Positions 9,813-18,810 of a DNA stretch of 64,000 bases are shown here, piece after piece. Origin of the DNA: Brumimicrobium oceani (GTDB lineage: Bacteria > Bacteroidota > Bacteroidia > Flavobacteriales_D > Crocinitomicaceae). The stretch covers positions 62,001 through 126,000 of the forward strand of contig NZ_QFRJ01000006.1 in assembly GCF_003143775.1 (NCBI RefSeq), in the 5' to 3' direction. The notes under the pieces were generated by a model that was not told where the DNA came from, searched no databases, and was given only the letters and a program-made list of their open reading frames with translations. The first letter of the stretch is position 1. The number at the start of each line of letters is the position of its first letter. A program made the translations under genes and the position numbers.

Positions 9813-9860
9813 GTTCTAATCCCCTTGAAAGCTCTATGGAGCTCTCAGATGATTTAAAAC

Positions 9861-9892
9861 TAAAAAAAGCCTTCCCTGAAGGGAAAGCTTTT
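9861..9892 (-). terminator. Terminator of tRNA-Arg
   Basis: On the - strand, downstream of the tRNA, AAGCTTTCCC and GGGAAGGCTT form a 10-pair stem (one G-U) around a TTCA loop, followed by a run of T. A near copy of the hairpin arms, with a changed loop and no T-run on this strand, lies at 9693-9714. Confidence 0.75.
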
Positions 9893-9900
9893 ATTCTTAG

Positions 9901-9974
9901 TGACCCCGACAGGATTCAAACCTGTAACCGCTGGAGCCGAAATCCAGTGCGCTATTCAGTTGCGCCACGGGGCC
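9901..9974 (-). tRNA. tRNA-Arg (anticodon UCG)
   Basis: Seventy-four bases fold as a cloverleaf on the - strand. The acceptor GGCCCCG pairs with CGGGGUC (one G-U), the D-stem is GCGC/GCGC, the anticodon stem CUGGA/UCCAG encloses loop UUUCGGC giving anticodon UCG, and the T-stem ACAGG/CCUGU encloses UUUGAAU. The discriminator is A and CCA is not encoded. UCG reads CGA-type arginine codons. A strong terminator follows. The gene's 3' end points towards the defence-like island. Confidence 0.93.
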
Positions 9975-9986
9975 TTTTTTTTGGAC

Positions 9987-10034
9987 ACGTGGGGCAACTA
10001 AATATTTTTTTAGCATTCAGTTGCGCCACATGCC
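9987..10034. repeat. Inverted and direct fragments of the tRNA-Arg 5' half
   Basis: Bases 10015-10029 are identical to 9954-9968 of the tRNA gene (15 of 15), and 9987-10003 carries the same tRNA 5' sequence in the opposite orientation with two changes. The two fragments can pair as a hairpin. They look like rearranged tRNA remnants just upstream of the intact gene. Confidence 0.55.
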
Positions 10035-10039
10035 TTTTT

Positions 10040-10755
10040 TAGGTGGTACAAAATTAGAAGAATTATCAAAACCCCACCTAATTTAATGGCATATTGATTT
10101 ATTTTTTTGCTTTACTACTTAAAAAGAAAGTCAAACGTACATTTCCAAGAACGAAATATCAAGTTAGCATTAGATTTCGAAGCTAAAAACGGAAATTCAG
10201 GCAAGCTATTTAAAGAAAAAACAACTAAACAGCTATGCAACCATACCATTTAAAAGCTCAATTTTAGAATCACACAACTTTGACTTTATAAATAGCGTAA
10301 TTATGAAAAGGCATCATTTAAATCCAGCCCGTTCCCCAAACGATAAAATAAATACAACTTACGACGAACATATGTTTTTTATCGACGAATGCACCAAAAA
10401 CTCATACCAATCGTTTTTAATGAAATTAATTTGATAAAAATTCAGTTTTTTTGAAAGAAAACATTGAACTGTCATTTTTTTTTAAAAACTAGGTAATGAA
10501 TAAGTAAAAATGATCTCTTTAGAGAAGCTTATGAACTACCTGAAGCCAATAATATCAAGCATTAAGCCGGGAAGGAAAAGCAAAAAGTGCTTCCGTTCAA
10601 AAACTTTAAATATATCAAAAATGAAGATAAAAATGCTTTACGTATTACGTAAAAACAACACAGTTAAAGGGCTTACAGGCTATTTCAAGGCAGATGACAT
10701 ATTGTTTTTCAAAACTTTATAAGTAATTTAGCAGCGAATTAAAATACCAATTATT
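10040..10755. other. Gene-poor stretch with decayed coding fragments
   Basis: About 700 bases without an intact gene. One + frame is open for 86 codons (10174-10434) without an early start. Another + frame (10506-10652) translates to protein-like sequence broken by a stop at 10563. I recognise neither. Together they suggest relics of lost genes next to the tRNA, but chance open frames in AT-rich DNA are possible. Confidence 0.35.
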
Positions 10756-11121
10756 ATGAACACATTAAAATATAACCTGTACTATTTAGAGTCACAATTT
10801 GTTGGTTATCCAGTAGTGATTCGAGTAACAGTTTTTTTAATTACCATTTTAGCAATTATATACTTGGTATCCCTTCTAAGAATATTCTTTTTGGCACGTA
10901 ATAGAACAAAAATGGATAATCGAGAAAAGGAAATTCAAAAGAAATACGAGAAAAAGCTAAAAACCATTCTGTTCTCTAATGAGAACATAACACCAGAAGA
11001 AATTAGAACTAAGCTAGGAATGAATAATGAAACACTTAAAGATTGGGAGAAAGCCTATGTTTCAAAACTCATGATAAAATTGATAAGACAGAATGAAAAA
11101 GTTGAAATGAATTCAAATTAA
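10756..11121 (+). CDS. Small membrane protein, truncated paralogue of the following HEAT-repeat protein
   Basis: A 121-residue protein whose whole length aligns with the first 120 or so residues of the next gene: shared N-x-x-Y-Y-x-E-S-x-F-x-G-Y-P start, one membrane segment (about residues 21-43), the R-I-F-F-x-A-x-N-R stop-transfer and a charged helical region. It ends where the paralogue enters its HEAT repeats. It either arose by partial duplication or acts as an independent membrane anchor. It lies 99 bases before the paralogue in the same orientation, so it may be the first gene of the exopolysaccharide operon. Confidence 0.6.
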   Translation: MNTLKYNLYYLESQFVGYPVVIRVTVFLITILAIIYLVSLLRIFFLARNRTKMDNREKEIQKKYEKKLKTILFSNENITPEEIRTKLGMNNETLKDWEKAYVSKLMIKLIRQNEKVEMNSN

Positions 11122-11220
11122 TCGTATCTTTGGTAAAGTAGCGTTTGCTCTATGCTAAGAGTAAATTCTAAAAAACAAATTACTTGTCTATTTCTTTATG
11201 CTTAGATCAATATATATTAA

Positions 11221-12363
11221 GTGAGTTCAATAAAATATTATTTCTATTATTTCGAGTCAAAGTTTATCGGCTACCCTTTCGTGATAAGAGTAACGCTGTT
11301 TCTTATAGTGCTGCTAGTCATAATCTACTTAGGCTCTATGATAAGGATTTTCTTTATTGCAAAAAACAGAAAGAAAACAGAAACGAGAAAAAAACAGATT
11401 AAAGATCAATATGAAGACAAGCTGGAAGATATACTGTTCGCCGAAAAAGATTTATCACAGCAAGAAATTAGTAATAAATTAATAAACGATAAAAACCCGG
11501 TTTTAGAATGGAGTAAACCTTACCTATCTAAGTTAATTTTAACTTTAACTAATCAAGAAATGAAATTAAACGTTAACAACTATAGAGAAACATTAAAAGC
11601 TTTTGAACTTCATGAATATTGGGAAAACCAACTGAAGAACAAAAACATTGAAGATGAAGGTACAGCGTTAAGAATTCTTGATGACATGAGTGAAGATGCC
11701 TCAAGTAATGCAATTTCAAATAAAGCAACATCACAGAACAACAATCTTCGAAAGCATGCTAAAAGTATTTTCATGAAATTTGATTCAAATGATGCTTTTA
11801 AGTTTTTAGATGATGATTTTGACAAGGATTTCAACGCCTTGGATGAAGTACGAATTCATGACGCATTAAAGGACAAATCTAAGGAAAGACCTCTGCCTCC
11901 TCTCATAAGATGGGTAAGTACAGCAGAAAATGAATTTTTCAAATCATTCCTTATACAGGAAATAGGTTACTTTAACCAAATTGATTCAGCGGATCAATTG
12001 GTCGAAATTTTCAAAGATCCAAACACAACACACAGAGTAAAAGCACAAGTAGCAAAAACATTGGGCACATTAAAATATGCTCCAGCTATCCCTTATCTAA
12101 TTGAAAATTACGGAACAAGTGTTCAAGAGGTGCAGGAAAATATAATATATGCAATGGGTGAAATAAAAAATCCTGAAACATTAGACTTTCTAGAAAAAAT
12201 ATATCACGAAACGCATAACAAAGAAACATTAATCAAAGTATTACAGAATATTTATTTAGTAGATGACAGTAAAGTTGTATTTAATAAGCTTAAAGAAGCC
12301 AGTACAACAGAGTTTGAAAAATCGATATTCGACTATATTGACCAAGGATTCTCGGTTAGGTAA
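11221..12363 (+). CDS. Membrane-anchored HEAT-repeat protein
   Basis: A 380-residue protein with one N-terminal membrane helix (about 21-43, then R-I-F-F-I-A-K-N-R), a charged linker and a C-terminal domain of alpha-alpha repeats from about residue 230. The repeats include D-P-N-T-T-H-R-V-K-A-Q-V-A and I-Y-A-M-G-E-I-K-N-P, typical of HEAT/PBS-lyase-like scaffolds. The start is GTG; I see no better ATG upstream. The domain should face the cytoplasm and could bind the adjacent membrane glycosyltransferase. The gene stands 31 bases before that glycosyltransferase, so co-transcription is likely. The precise role is not known from sequence. Confidence 0.75.
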   Translation: MSSIKYYFYYFESKFIGYPFVIRVTLFLIVLLVIIYLGSMIRIFFIAKNRKKTETRKKQIKDQYEDKLEDILFAEKDLSQQEISNKLINDKNPVLEWSKPYLSKLILTLTNQEMKLNVNNYRETLKAFELHEYWENQLKNKNIEDEGTALRILDDMSEDASSNAISNKATSQNNNLRKHAKSIFMKFDSNDAFKFLDDDFDKDFNALDEVRIHDALKDKSKERPLPPLIRWVSTAENEFFKSFLIQEIGYFNQIDSADQLVEIFKDPNTTHRVKAQVAKTLGTLKYAPAIPYLIENYGTSVQEVQENIIYAMGEIKNPETLDFLEKIYHETHNKETLIKVLQNIYLVDDSKVVFNKLKEASTTEFEKSIFDYIDQGFSVR

Positions 12364-12394
12364 TTTTACTTAATAGGGAACATAAAAAAATTAA

Positions 12395-13846
12395 ATGGAA
12401 GGTACAATTTACTTATATCAATACCTGATATTTTTCTACTCATTTCTAATGACAGTTATTTATATTAGTCTAGCTATTCTAGGTTATGTAAACATTGTTA
12501 GAAACAAAAGAAAATATACCACTAAGGAAGAAGAGGATTTACTTCTACTTCCAGAAATTGCTCCCGGCATCTCGGTGGTTGCACCTGCATATAATGAAGA
12601 GGTCATTATTATTGAAAATGTAAGGTCTTTACTTAATCTAGATTATCCAAACTTTGAAATAGTCATTGTTAATGATGGTAGTAAAGATAAAACATTAGAC
12701 TTACTAATTGAGGAGTTTGATTTAATTCCGATTCCCTTTCCTTATATTCAAAAAGTAATATGTAAACCAGTAAAAAAGATATATCGATCCTCAAACAGTA
12801 GATTTAGCAGACTTACTGTTGTAGATAAAGTGAATGGAGGTACAAAGGCAGATGCCATGAACGCTGGAATTAATGTGGCGCAATATGACTACTTCATTAA
12901 TACAGATGTAGATTGCTTGCTTGCCCGTGATACGCTTACCAAATGTATTTTGCCCGTACTGGATTCAAAAATAAGGGTTATTGCCGTGGGTGCAACGCTA
13001 AGAATGGTTAACAATTGCGAAGTAAAAGATGGTGAAATAACTAGGGTTAAACCTCCAAAAGCATTTATACCTACTTTCCAGGAAACAGAATACCTTCGCT
13101 CTTACTTACTAGCAAAGATGGGATGGTCAATGTTTAATCTTATTCCAAACGTTTCGGGCGGATTTGGTCTCTTCTACAGGCCTTTAATTATTGACGCAGG
13201 AGGTTATGATCCCTTATCACACGCCGAAGACATGGACATGACTTTGAGAATAATAGCCAACATGAAAGACAATAAGAAAAAGTATAAAATTGTTCAAATC
13301 CCTGATACTTTATGTTGGACAGAAGGACCTCCTAACATGAAGGTTCTGCAAAGACAAAGGTCTAGATGGGGACGAGGTTTATTACAAATTTTCGTTGTTC
13401 ACAGGAAATTGCTTTTCAACAGAAAGTACGGAAGAATGGGGCTGTGGGTTATGCCTTATGCATTAATTTTTGAGTTCCTAGCGCCACTAATTGAGGTGAT
13501 TGGTTTAGCCTTTATGATTTTCCTTTTATTTACTAACCAGATCAACTTCGACACTTTTTGGTTAATGTTATTCTTTGTTTATTTGCTCGGAGTAACTATT
13601 TCATTAGTGGCTATTTCATTCGACATACTTACCAAAAAACATTATCAAAGCTACACAGAATATATTAGACTCGTCATTTTTTCTTCCTTGGAAGCAGTGC
13701 TTTACCATCCACTTATTGTTGTCTTCAGTATAAATGGATATTTTCAGTTTTTAACAAGAAAAGACTTTAGCTGGGGAGCTATGACAAGACAAGGATTTAA
13801 GCAGTCTGAAACCCCAACTGTTACACAACCAGCAAACCCAGAATGA
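12395..13846 (+). CDS. Processive family 2 glycosyltransferase (polysaccharide synthase, PgaC/HasA-like)
   Basis: A 483-residue inner-membrane GT2 enzyme. One N-terminal membrane helix (about 9-34) is followed by the cytoplasmic GT-A domain with V-A-P-A-Y-N-E, D94 in V-N-D-G-S, D-V-D at 171-173, E-D at 278-279 as acceptor base, and Q-R-S-R-W at 321-325, the Q-x-x-R-W motif of processive synthases. Three or four membrane helices follow (about 352-385, 390-410, 425-445). This is the layout of PgaC, hyaluronan and cellulose synthases, which polymerise a UDP-sugar and push the chain across the membrane. Its end overlaps the TPR/barrel gene by 4 bases. The sugar cannot be told from sequence. Confidence 0.9.
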   Translation: MEGTIYLYQYLIFFYSFLMTVIYISLAILGYVNIVRNKRKYTTKEEEDLLLLPEIAPGISVVAPAYNEEVIIIENVRSLLNLDYPNFEIVIVNDGSKDKTLDLLIEEFDLIPIPFPYIQKVICKPVKKIYRSSNSRFSRLTVVDKVNGGTKADAMNAGINVAQYDYFINTDVDCLLARDTLTKCILPVLDSKIRVIAVGATLRMVNNCEVKDGEITRVKPPKAFIPTFQETEYLRSYLLAKMGWSMFNLIPNVSGGFGLFYRPLIIDAGGYDPLSHAEDMDMTLRIIANMKDNKKKYKIVQIPDTLCWTEGPPNMKVLQRQRSRWGRGLLQIFVVHRKLLFNRKYGRMGLWVMPYALIFEFLAPLIEVIGLAFMIFLLFTNQINFDTFWLMLFFVYLLGVTISLVAISFDILTKKHYQSYTEYIRLVIFSSLEAVLYHPLIVVFSINGYFQFLTRKDFSWGAMTRQGFKQSETPTVTQPANPE

Positions 13847-16677
13847 CATTTAATATTAAAATATTAACATCTAGAGTGGAAATAATAGCATCGCTAAAGC
13901 GAAACACATCCTTAGTCATGATTGTTTTGTTTTGCCATCAGTTTTCATTTGCTCAAACGGAAATAAATCTGGATGGTAGGGATAGCTATATAGAAAAAGC
14001 GATGACACAATTTGATCGCGGAAACTGGGACGAGGGAAAAAAAACTGTTGATCTAGGGCTAAAAAGATATCCTTTTGATTCAGATCTTAAAATGCTATCT
14101 GGTAAATATCACCACCACAAAGGCCAAAACGAAAAGGCAAGATATGACCTTGTAAAAGCATTACAAATCAACCCTGACAATGTTGATGCAAAACAAATAT
14201 TAGTCAACGTAGAACTAGAAACAGAGCGCTACTCCAGTGCTATTTGCTATGTAAACGAGCTCCTGGAGGTTAATCCCTATTGGAGAGGTTTGTGGCGAAA
14301 GAAAATTGAACTATACAAACTACAAGGGAATTTTGTTGAAGCGAACCGACTGCAGGAGCGTATCAGCCAAATTTATCCTGACGATAAAAAGCTAAAAGAG
14401 GACTACATTTACGCTATGGAACTCGATGCTGCTGCTAAAAGAAAAGAAGGTGACATTGATGGCGCGATTGAAATCAGTAAAAAACTACTAAAGGAAAATC
14501 CAGAAAAGGTAGAAAACTACATTCTTATGGCAAATGATTATCTTAAAGCTGGTGATCTAAACACAGCCTTAAGTTATCTTGATCGTGGTTTAAATAGCTT
14601 TCCAGAAAACAGTGAATTAATTAATAAAAAGGCAGGAGTTTTAGCACAGCAAAAAAAGTATGATGAATTACTTCCTTTCCTTCAGAAAAAAGGATATGCT
14701 CAACAGTACAGCTACTATTTGATGGAGGCTGCCCGCTATTCAAAAAATCAACAAACCCACATTTTATATGGTAAGATATTTGAAGAAAACCCGGGTAATG
14801 AAGAAGCTTTTGACAATATCTATAACTATACAGTAGCGGTTCAACAATATGATGAAGCACTGCGTCTGATTAAGGTTCAGAGAAGGGTCAATGGAGACTC
14901 AAAAGAGCTCTATCTTAAGGAACTTGCTGTGTATGAAATGATGGGAAATGATTCGAAAAGCATTGCATTAACGAAAAGACTATTTGAGCGTTACCCTAAC
15001 GATTATGATGTTCAAAATGCCTATGTGAAAGTGATCTTTGAAGAAGCAAAATACAAAATGTCTGAAAAGAGGTATGCTGAAGCTATTGACGATTGGTATA
15101 AAGTAATTCAGTATGGTGATGAAGACTATGTTTACGTTGCAAGAAATTCGATTTTTAATGCGCACGTGGAACTCGGAGAATACCTGGATGCACTTAACGT
15201 GCTTAATGAGCTGATTGCAAACGACAAGGACAACAAGGACTTCTATTTGAAAAGAGCAGACTTATACTACAGGCAAAAGAACTTCAATATGGCACTTTCT
15301 GCTTACGAAAACATTTTAGATCAAACTGAAGGGAATCAGCGAAATAGATTTCTATCTGGTTATGGAAATTTATCAACACTCATCATTAAAGATTTAGTTG
15401 AAGTATTCCGATATGATCAAGCACTGCAATATGCAGAAAGATGGCTAGAACAGGACCCTAAAAATGAATTGGCTTTGCGATATGCTATTAACTTATCCTA
15501 CCAAACAAATAGCCTTGAAAAAGCTTATTTATACGCAGAAAGTGGAAACCGTGCGCATCCAAATAGTACTTTCTTCATTGTAAAAATGGCGGAAATTACG
15601 GCTGAAAACCCAGAAAACTACGAAGAAGTATACAATTTACTGCTAGAAAAAGTAAGTGCTGACCCCTATAATCAAGATTTAATAAATGCTTATGCGCAAA
15701 TTACAGAAGATTATAGTCACCAACTTATTCGTGGTGAAAGAAGTCCTGATGCCATTGAAAATTTGGATAATGCTTTGCGTTATGCCCCAAATAACAATAC
15801 ACTCAAGTACACAAAAGGAATAGCCTACGAGAAAATTAAAAATTATGATTCGGCCTATTATTATCAATCATTTTATGTGCCATCACCACAAGAAGAAAAG
15901 CAGTTTAATCACTATTTATACTATTTATATTACAAAAGTTTAGACAACGAAATTGGACTACATCATTTGCGAAGTCGACCAGGAGACATTGATGTCATCA
16001 ATCCCATATCAGCCATTAGCTATAGTCACATCGACAATAATAACACGTATTCTGGAAGAATAAATTATGCGGGACGACCACCAGGAAAAGGATACCAAAT
16101 TCAAGCGGCTTGGATGCGGGAATGGAACTACAAAACCACAACATTAATTGATGCTGCTTGGGCAAATCAATTTTTCCCTACAATAAGTATAAATGCATCT
16201 ATTTTTAGAGATATTACCAAGCTAAAAGAGGTGAATCTTGAATTGGGAATTGGATACAGAATCCTTGATACGGTGAGCAGTAATGCCAATTTAGGCAATA
16301 GAAATATGTTTAATTTCGTTGTTGGAGCTACTAAAGTAATTGATGATTTTAGAATTAACGCCAGGTTGAACAATTTTATTTTAGATGGGCGCTACCTTTA
16401 TAATCTGACAGTAAACGGAAGATACACACTTTGGTCTCCTAAGCACTATGTCACCGCAATGGCAGGTGTTGGTTCCTCACCAGATGTTGAGCTTCTAGAT
16501 TATCAAGTTTACGATGGCTTCTCGGCACTAAACACAATGGTAGGCGCTGGATTCACCTACATGTTTGCAAAAAATGTTTCTTTCGGAGTATTAGGAACTT
16601 GGTACAATTATAGAAACAATGACGGAATTTACAGAAATCATCACAATATATTCTTGAACTTAAATGTTGCTTTTTAA
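13843..16677 (+). CDS. TPR protein with C-terminal YaiO-like outer-membrane beta-barrel
   Basis: A 944-residue secreted protein. After a long basic N-terminus and a hydrophobic stretch ending in F-S-F-A-Q (about residues 24-38) come many TPR-like helical repeats to about residue 690. The last 220 residues are alternating aromatic strands ending in F-L-N-L-N-V-A-F, the C-terminal phenylalanine typical of outer-membrane barrels; they resemble the YaiO barrel family. TPR plus barrel in one chain is also the plan of PgaA, which guides and exports PNAG. Between a GT2 synthase (4-base overlap) and a DUF4838 lipoprotein (14-base overlap), it is most likely the periplasmic guide and outer-membrane exporter of the polymer. 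Confidence 0.85.
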   Translation: MTFNIKILTSRVEIIASLKRNTSLVMIVLFCHQFSFAQTEINLDGRDSYIEKAMTQFDRGNWDEGKKTVDLGLKRYPFDSDLKMLSGKYHHHKGQNEKARYDLVKALQINPDNVDAKQILVNVELETERYSSAICYVNELLEVNPYWRGLWRKKIELYKLQGNFVEANRLQERISQIYPDDKKLKEDYIYAMELDAAAKRKEGDIDGAIEISKKLLKENPEKVENYILMANDYLKAGDLNTALSYLDRGLNSFPENSELINKKAGVLAQQKKYDELLPFLQKKGYAQQYSYYLMEAARYSKNQQTHILYGKIFEENPGNEEAFDNIYNYTVAVQQYDEALRLIKVQRRVNGDSKELYLKELAVYEMMGNDSKSIALTKRLFERYPNDYDVQNAYVKVIFEEAKYKMSEKRYAEAIDDWYKVIQYGDEDYVYVARNSIFNAHVELGEYLDALNVLNELIANDKDNKDFYLKRADLYYRQKNFNMALSAYENILDQTEGNQRNRFLSGYGNLSTLIIKDLVEVFRYDQALQYAERWLEQDPKNELALRYAINLSYQTNSLEKAYLYAESGNRAHPNSTFFIVKMAEITAENPENYEEVYNLLLEKVSADPYNQDLINAYAQITEDYSHQLIRGERSPDAIENLDNALRYAPNNNTLKYTKGIAYEKIKNYDSAYYYQSFYVPSPQEEKQFNHYLYYLYYKSLDNEIGLHHLRSRPGDIDVINPISAISYSHIDNNNTYSGRINYAGRPPGKGYQIQAAWMREWNYKTTTLIDAAWANQFFPTISINASIFRDITKLKEVNLELGIGYRILDTVSSNANLGNRNMFNFVVGATKVIDDFRINARLNNFILDGRYLYNLTVNGRYTLWSPKHYVTAMAGVGSSPDVELLDYQVYDGFSALNTMVGAGFTYMFAKNVSFGVLGTWYNYRNNDGIYRNHHNIFLNLNVAF

Positions 16678-18805
16678 CAAACATATCATTCTATTTTTAA
16701 TTTTGATGACGTCGACTTTTAGTTGCTCTGCAAAAAACAATTTGGGTTTAAAAGCTGAAAAATATGTTATCTATGCCAGCGCAAATCAAGACAGTAAGTA
16801 TTTAGCGCAAATCGCCCTTGATCAATTACAGAAGCATACAAACCAAAAAGACATCATTAGCTTAATTAATGATAACGAAATAAAAAACAATAAGCAGAAA
16901 TACATCCAATTCTTAGTTGAACAGAGTGCCAAAGACGATTATTGCATTGTTCATGACTCCGATAAACTTATAATTACGGTTAGAAAAAAAGCCGATGGAA
17001 TATGGATGATTCATCAACTAATAGAAGAAATAGGCAAAACTGACAACAGATTTAGCACGATCGACTTACCTCCATCAACAATCAAATTCATCACTCAATG
17101 TGAAAATTTTGATTTTGACTATAGAGACCCCCATTATTCAAACAACCTTATCCCAGGTAATGCACTCATTTTAGGAAACAACAATGTAGATCTTGATTGG
17201 GGAATTTGGGGGCATAACATCAAGAAGGTGATTGGTGAAATAAATGATTCTACAATATTTGCTCTTATAGATGAAAAACGTGTGAAAGAACAATTTTCTT
17301 TTAGTTCGCCTGTGTTGTTAGAACACCTAACACAATATATTTTAAACTATTTCGGGAATGGTGATGAAAAAGCATACCACTTCATGATTATGCCAAGAGA
17401 TAATAATCTGGTTTGCCTGTGCGAAGAATGTAAAAAATTAGGCAATACAAAAAACAACGCAACACCAGCAGTCACTTATTTCATTCAAAAAATGGCGGCT
17501 AGATTCCCAAAACACCAGTTTTTCACCTCTTCTTACAATTCCACAAAAGCAATTCCGAAGGATACACTGAGAGAAAATACTGGAGCTTTTTTAAGTACAA
17601 TACTCTTAAAAAAGGGTGTAGAATTAAATTTAAAGCAAGCGAAAACCGCAAAATTTGTTGAGGAACTAAAAGCCTGGCGAGACATTACACCTAATATTTA
17701 CGTTTGGGATTACTCGGCAAACTTCGATGACTACCTCACTCCTATTCCCGTATTGTACAGTTTGCAAAAACAACTTCAGTTTTATAAAAGTCAAGAAGTA
17801 AAAGGAGTATTTCTTAACGCTAGTGGATATGACTACTCCACATTTGGAGATTTAAAATCCTTTGTTTCTGGTGCCCTATTAAAAAATACAAATGCTGATA
17901 TAGATCAACTGTGTACGAGCTTCTTTCAGAAATATTACCCAAAGAACCACCAACTTTTAAGTAATTACTATTTGTCATTAGAAAAAAGTTTTGCCCTAAA
18001 AAACCAAAGCTATAATTTATATGGAGGCTTCGATGAAATAACAAATACCTATTTGGATACAGAGGCTTTTTTAGAGTTTTACAACGCGCTAGAGAAAGTT
18101 TTACGACAAACAACGGGAGCAGAAAAGGAAAGACTTTTAATGTTATACACCGCTCTATCCTATACCAAATTACAAATCGCCTATCACCAAGTTACAGGAA
18201 AAAATGGGTGCATGACTATTGATGAATTTGAATTAAAATTAAATCCCGCAATAAACCAAACAATTGAAATACTAAACAATTCATCACGCTATTCTGATTT
18301 GAATAAGTATAAGGAAGCCCATGGCGAAATACAACAGTATATTGATTTTTGGAAAAACGAAATCATCAATCAGAAGCTTGAAAACGAAATTATACAGGAA
18401 AAAATCACAATTTTATCTGCACCAGATTCAGAATTTGAAAATTCAAAAAAACTAAACAATGGTTTACCTGGCTATTCAAAAGACTATCATCAAGGTTGGT
18501 ATATTAGCAGTAAAGACCTAAAAATAGAATTCCCAACAAACAAAATAAGTGGTACAAAAAAGATGAAATTTCGTTTTCTAAATAATGAAAGACACGGTTT
18601 TTATCCACCAGAGAAGATTGAAATATGGTCCAAGGACATACTCCTTAAAACAATTAACAATTTTGATAGCTCATCTGCTTTGGAGTCTGTAGAATTTAAT
18701 TTAACTTTAGACTTAACTAATACAGATAAAGTGAAAGTTCTATTCTTTAGAAAATCACTCAGCAATAGCAAAATCGCCATAGACGAAGTACGCGTATTAA
18801 ATTAA
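16664..18805 (+). CDS. DUF4838-domain lipoprotein, putative carbohydrate-active enzyme
   Basis: A 713-residue protein with a lipoprotein signal (T-F-S-C21), so membrane-anchored after export. The body matches the DUF4838 family as I remember it: an N-terminal alpha-glucuronidase-like domain, then W-G-I-W-G-H and C-L-C-E-E-C motifs around residues 180-265 and a conserved Y-V-W-D-Y-S-A-N-F-D stretch near 345. The last 130 residues look like a beta-sandwich. DUF4838 proteins are related to glycoside hydrolases and common in polysaccharide loci of Bacteroidota. Its 14-base overlap with the barrel gene suggests it trims, modifies or holds the exported polymer, the place PgaB takes in PNAG systems; that is an inference. 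Confidence 0.75.
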   Translation: MLLFNKHIILFLILMTSTFSCSAKNNLGLKAEKYVIYASANQDSKYLAQIALDQLQKHTNQKDIISLINDNEIKNNKQKYIQFLVEQSAKDDYCIVHDSDKLIITVRKKADGIWMIHQLIEEIGKTDNRFSTIDLPPSTIKFITQCENFDFDYRDPHYSNNLIPGNALILGNNNVDLDWGIWGHNIKKVIGEINDSTIFALIDEKRVKEQFSFSSPVLLEHLTQYILNYFGNGDEKAYHFMIMPRDNNLVCLCEECKKLGNTKNNATPAVTYFIQKMAARFPKHQFFTSSYNSTKAIPKDTLRENTGAFLSTILLKKGVELNLKQAKTAKFVEELKAWRDITPNIYVWDYSANFDDYLTPIPVLYSLQKQLQFYKSQEVKGVFLNASGYDYSTFGDLKSFVSGALLKNTNADIDQLCTSFFQKYYPKNHQLLSNYYLSLEKSFALKNQSYNLYGGFDEITNTYLDTEAFLEFYNALEKVLRQTTGAEKERLLMLYTALSYTKLQIAYHQVTGKNGCMTIDEFELKLNPAINQTIEILNNSSRYSDLNKYKEAHGEIQQYIDFWKNEIINQKLENEIIQEKITILSAPDSEFENSKKLNNGLPGYSKDYHQGWYISSKDLKIEFPTNKISGTKKMKFRFLNNERHGFYPPEKIEIWSKDILLKTINNFDSSSALESVEFNLTLDLTNTDKVKVLFFRKSLSNSKIAIDEVRVLN

Positions 18806-18810
18806 TTTTC

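Noticed and set aside
9672-10042. Short open frames across the tRNA region
   Set aside because: They run over the tRNA gene, its terminator and repeat copies; their translations are not protein-like.
10510-10722. 70-codon + strand open frame
   Set aside because: Another frame over the same bases looks more protein-like but is broken; the open one has no recognisable content.
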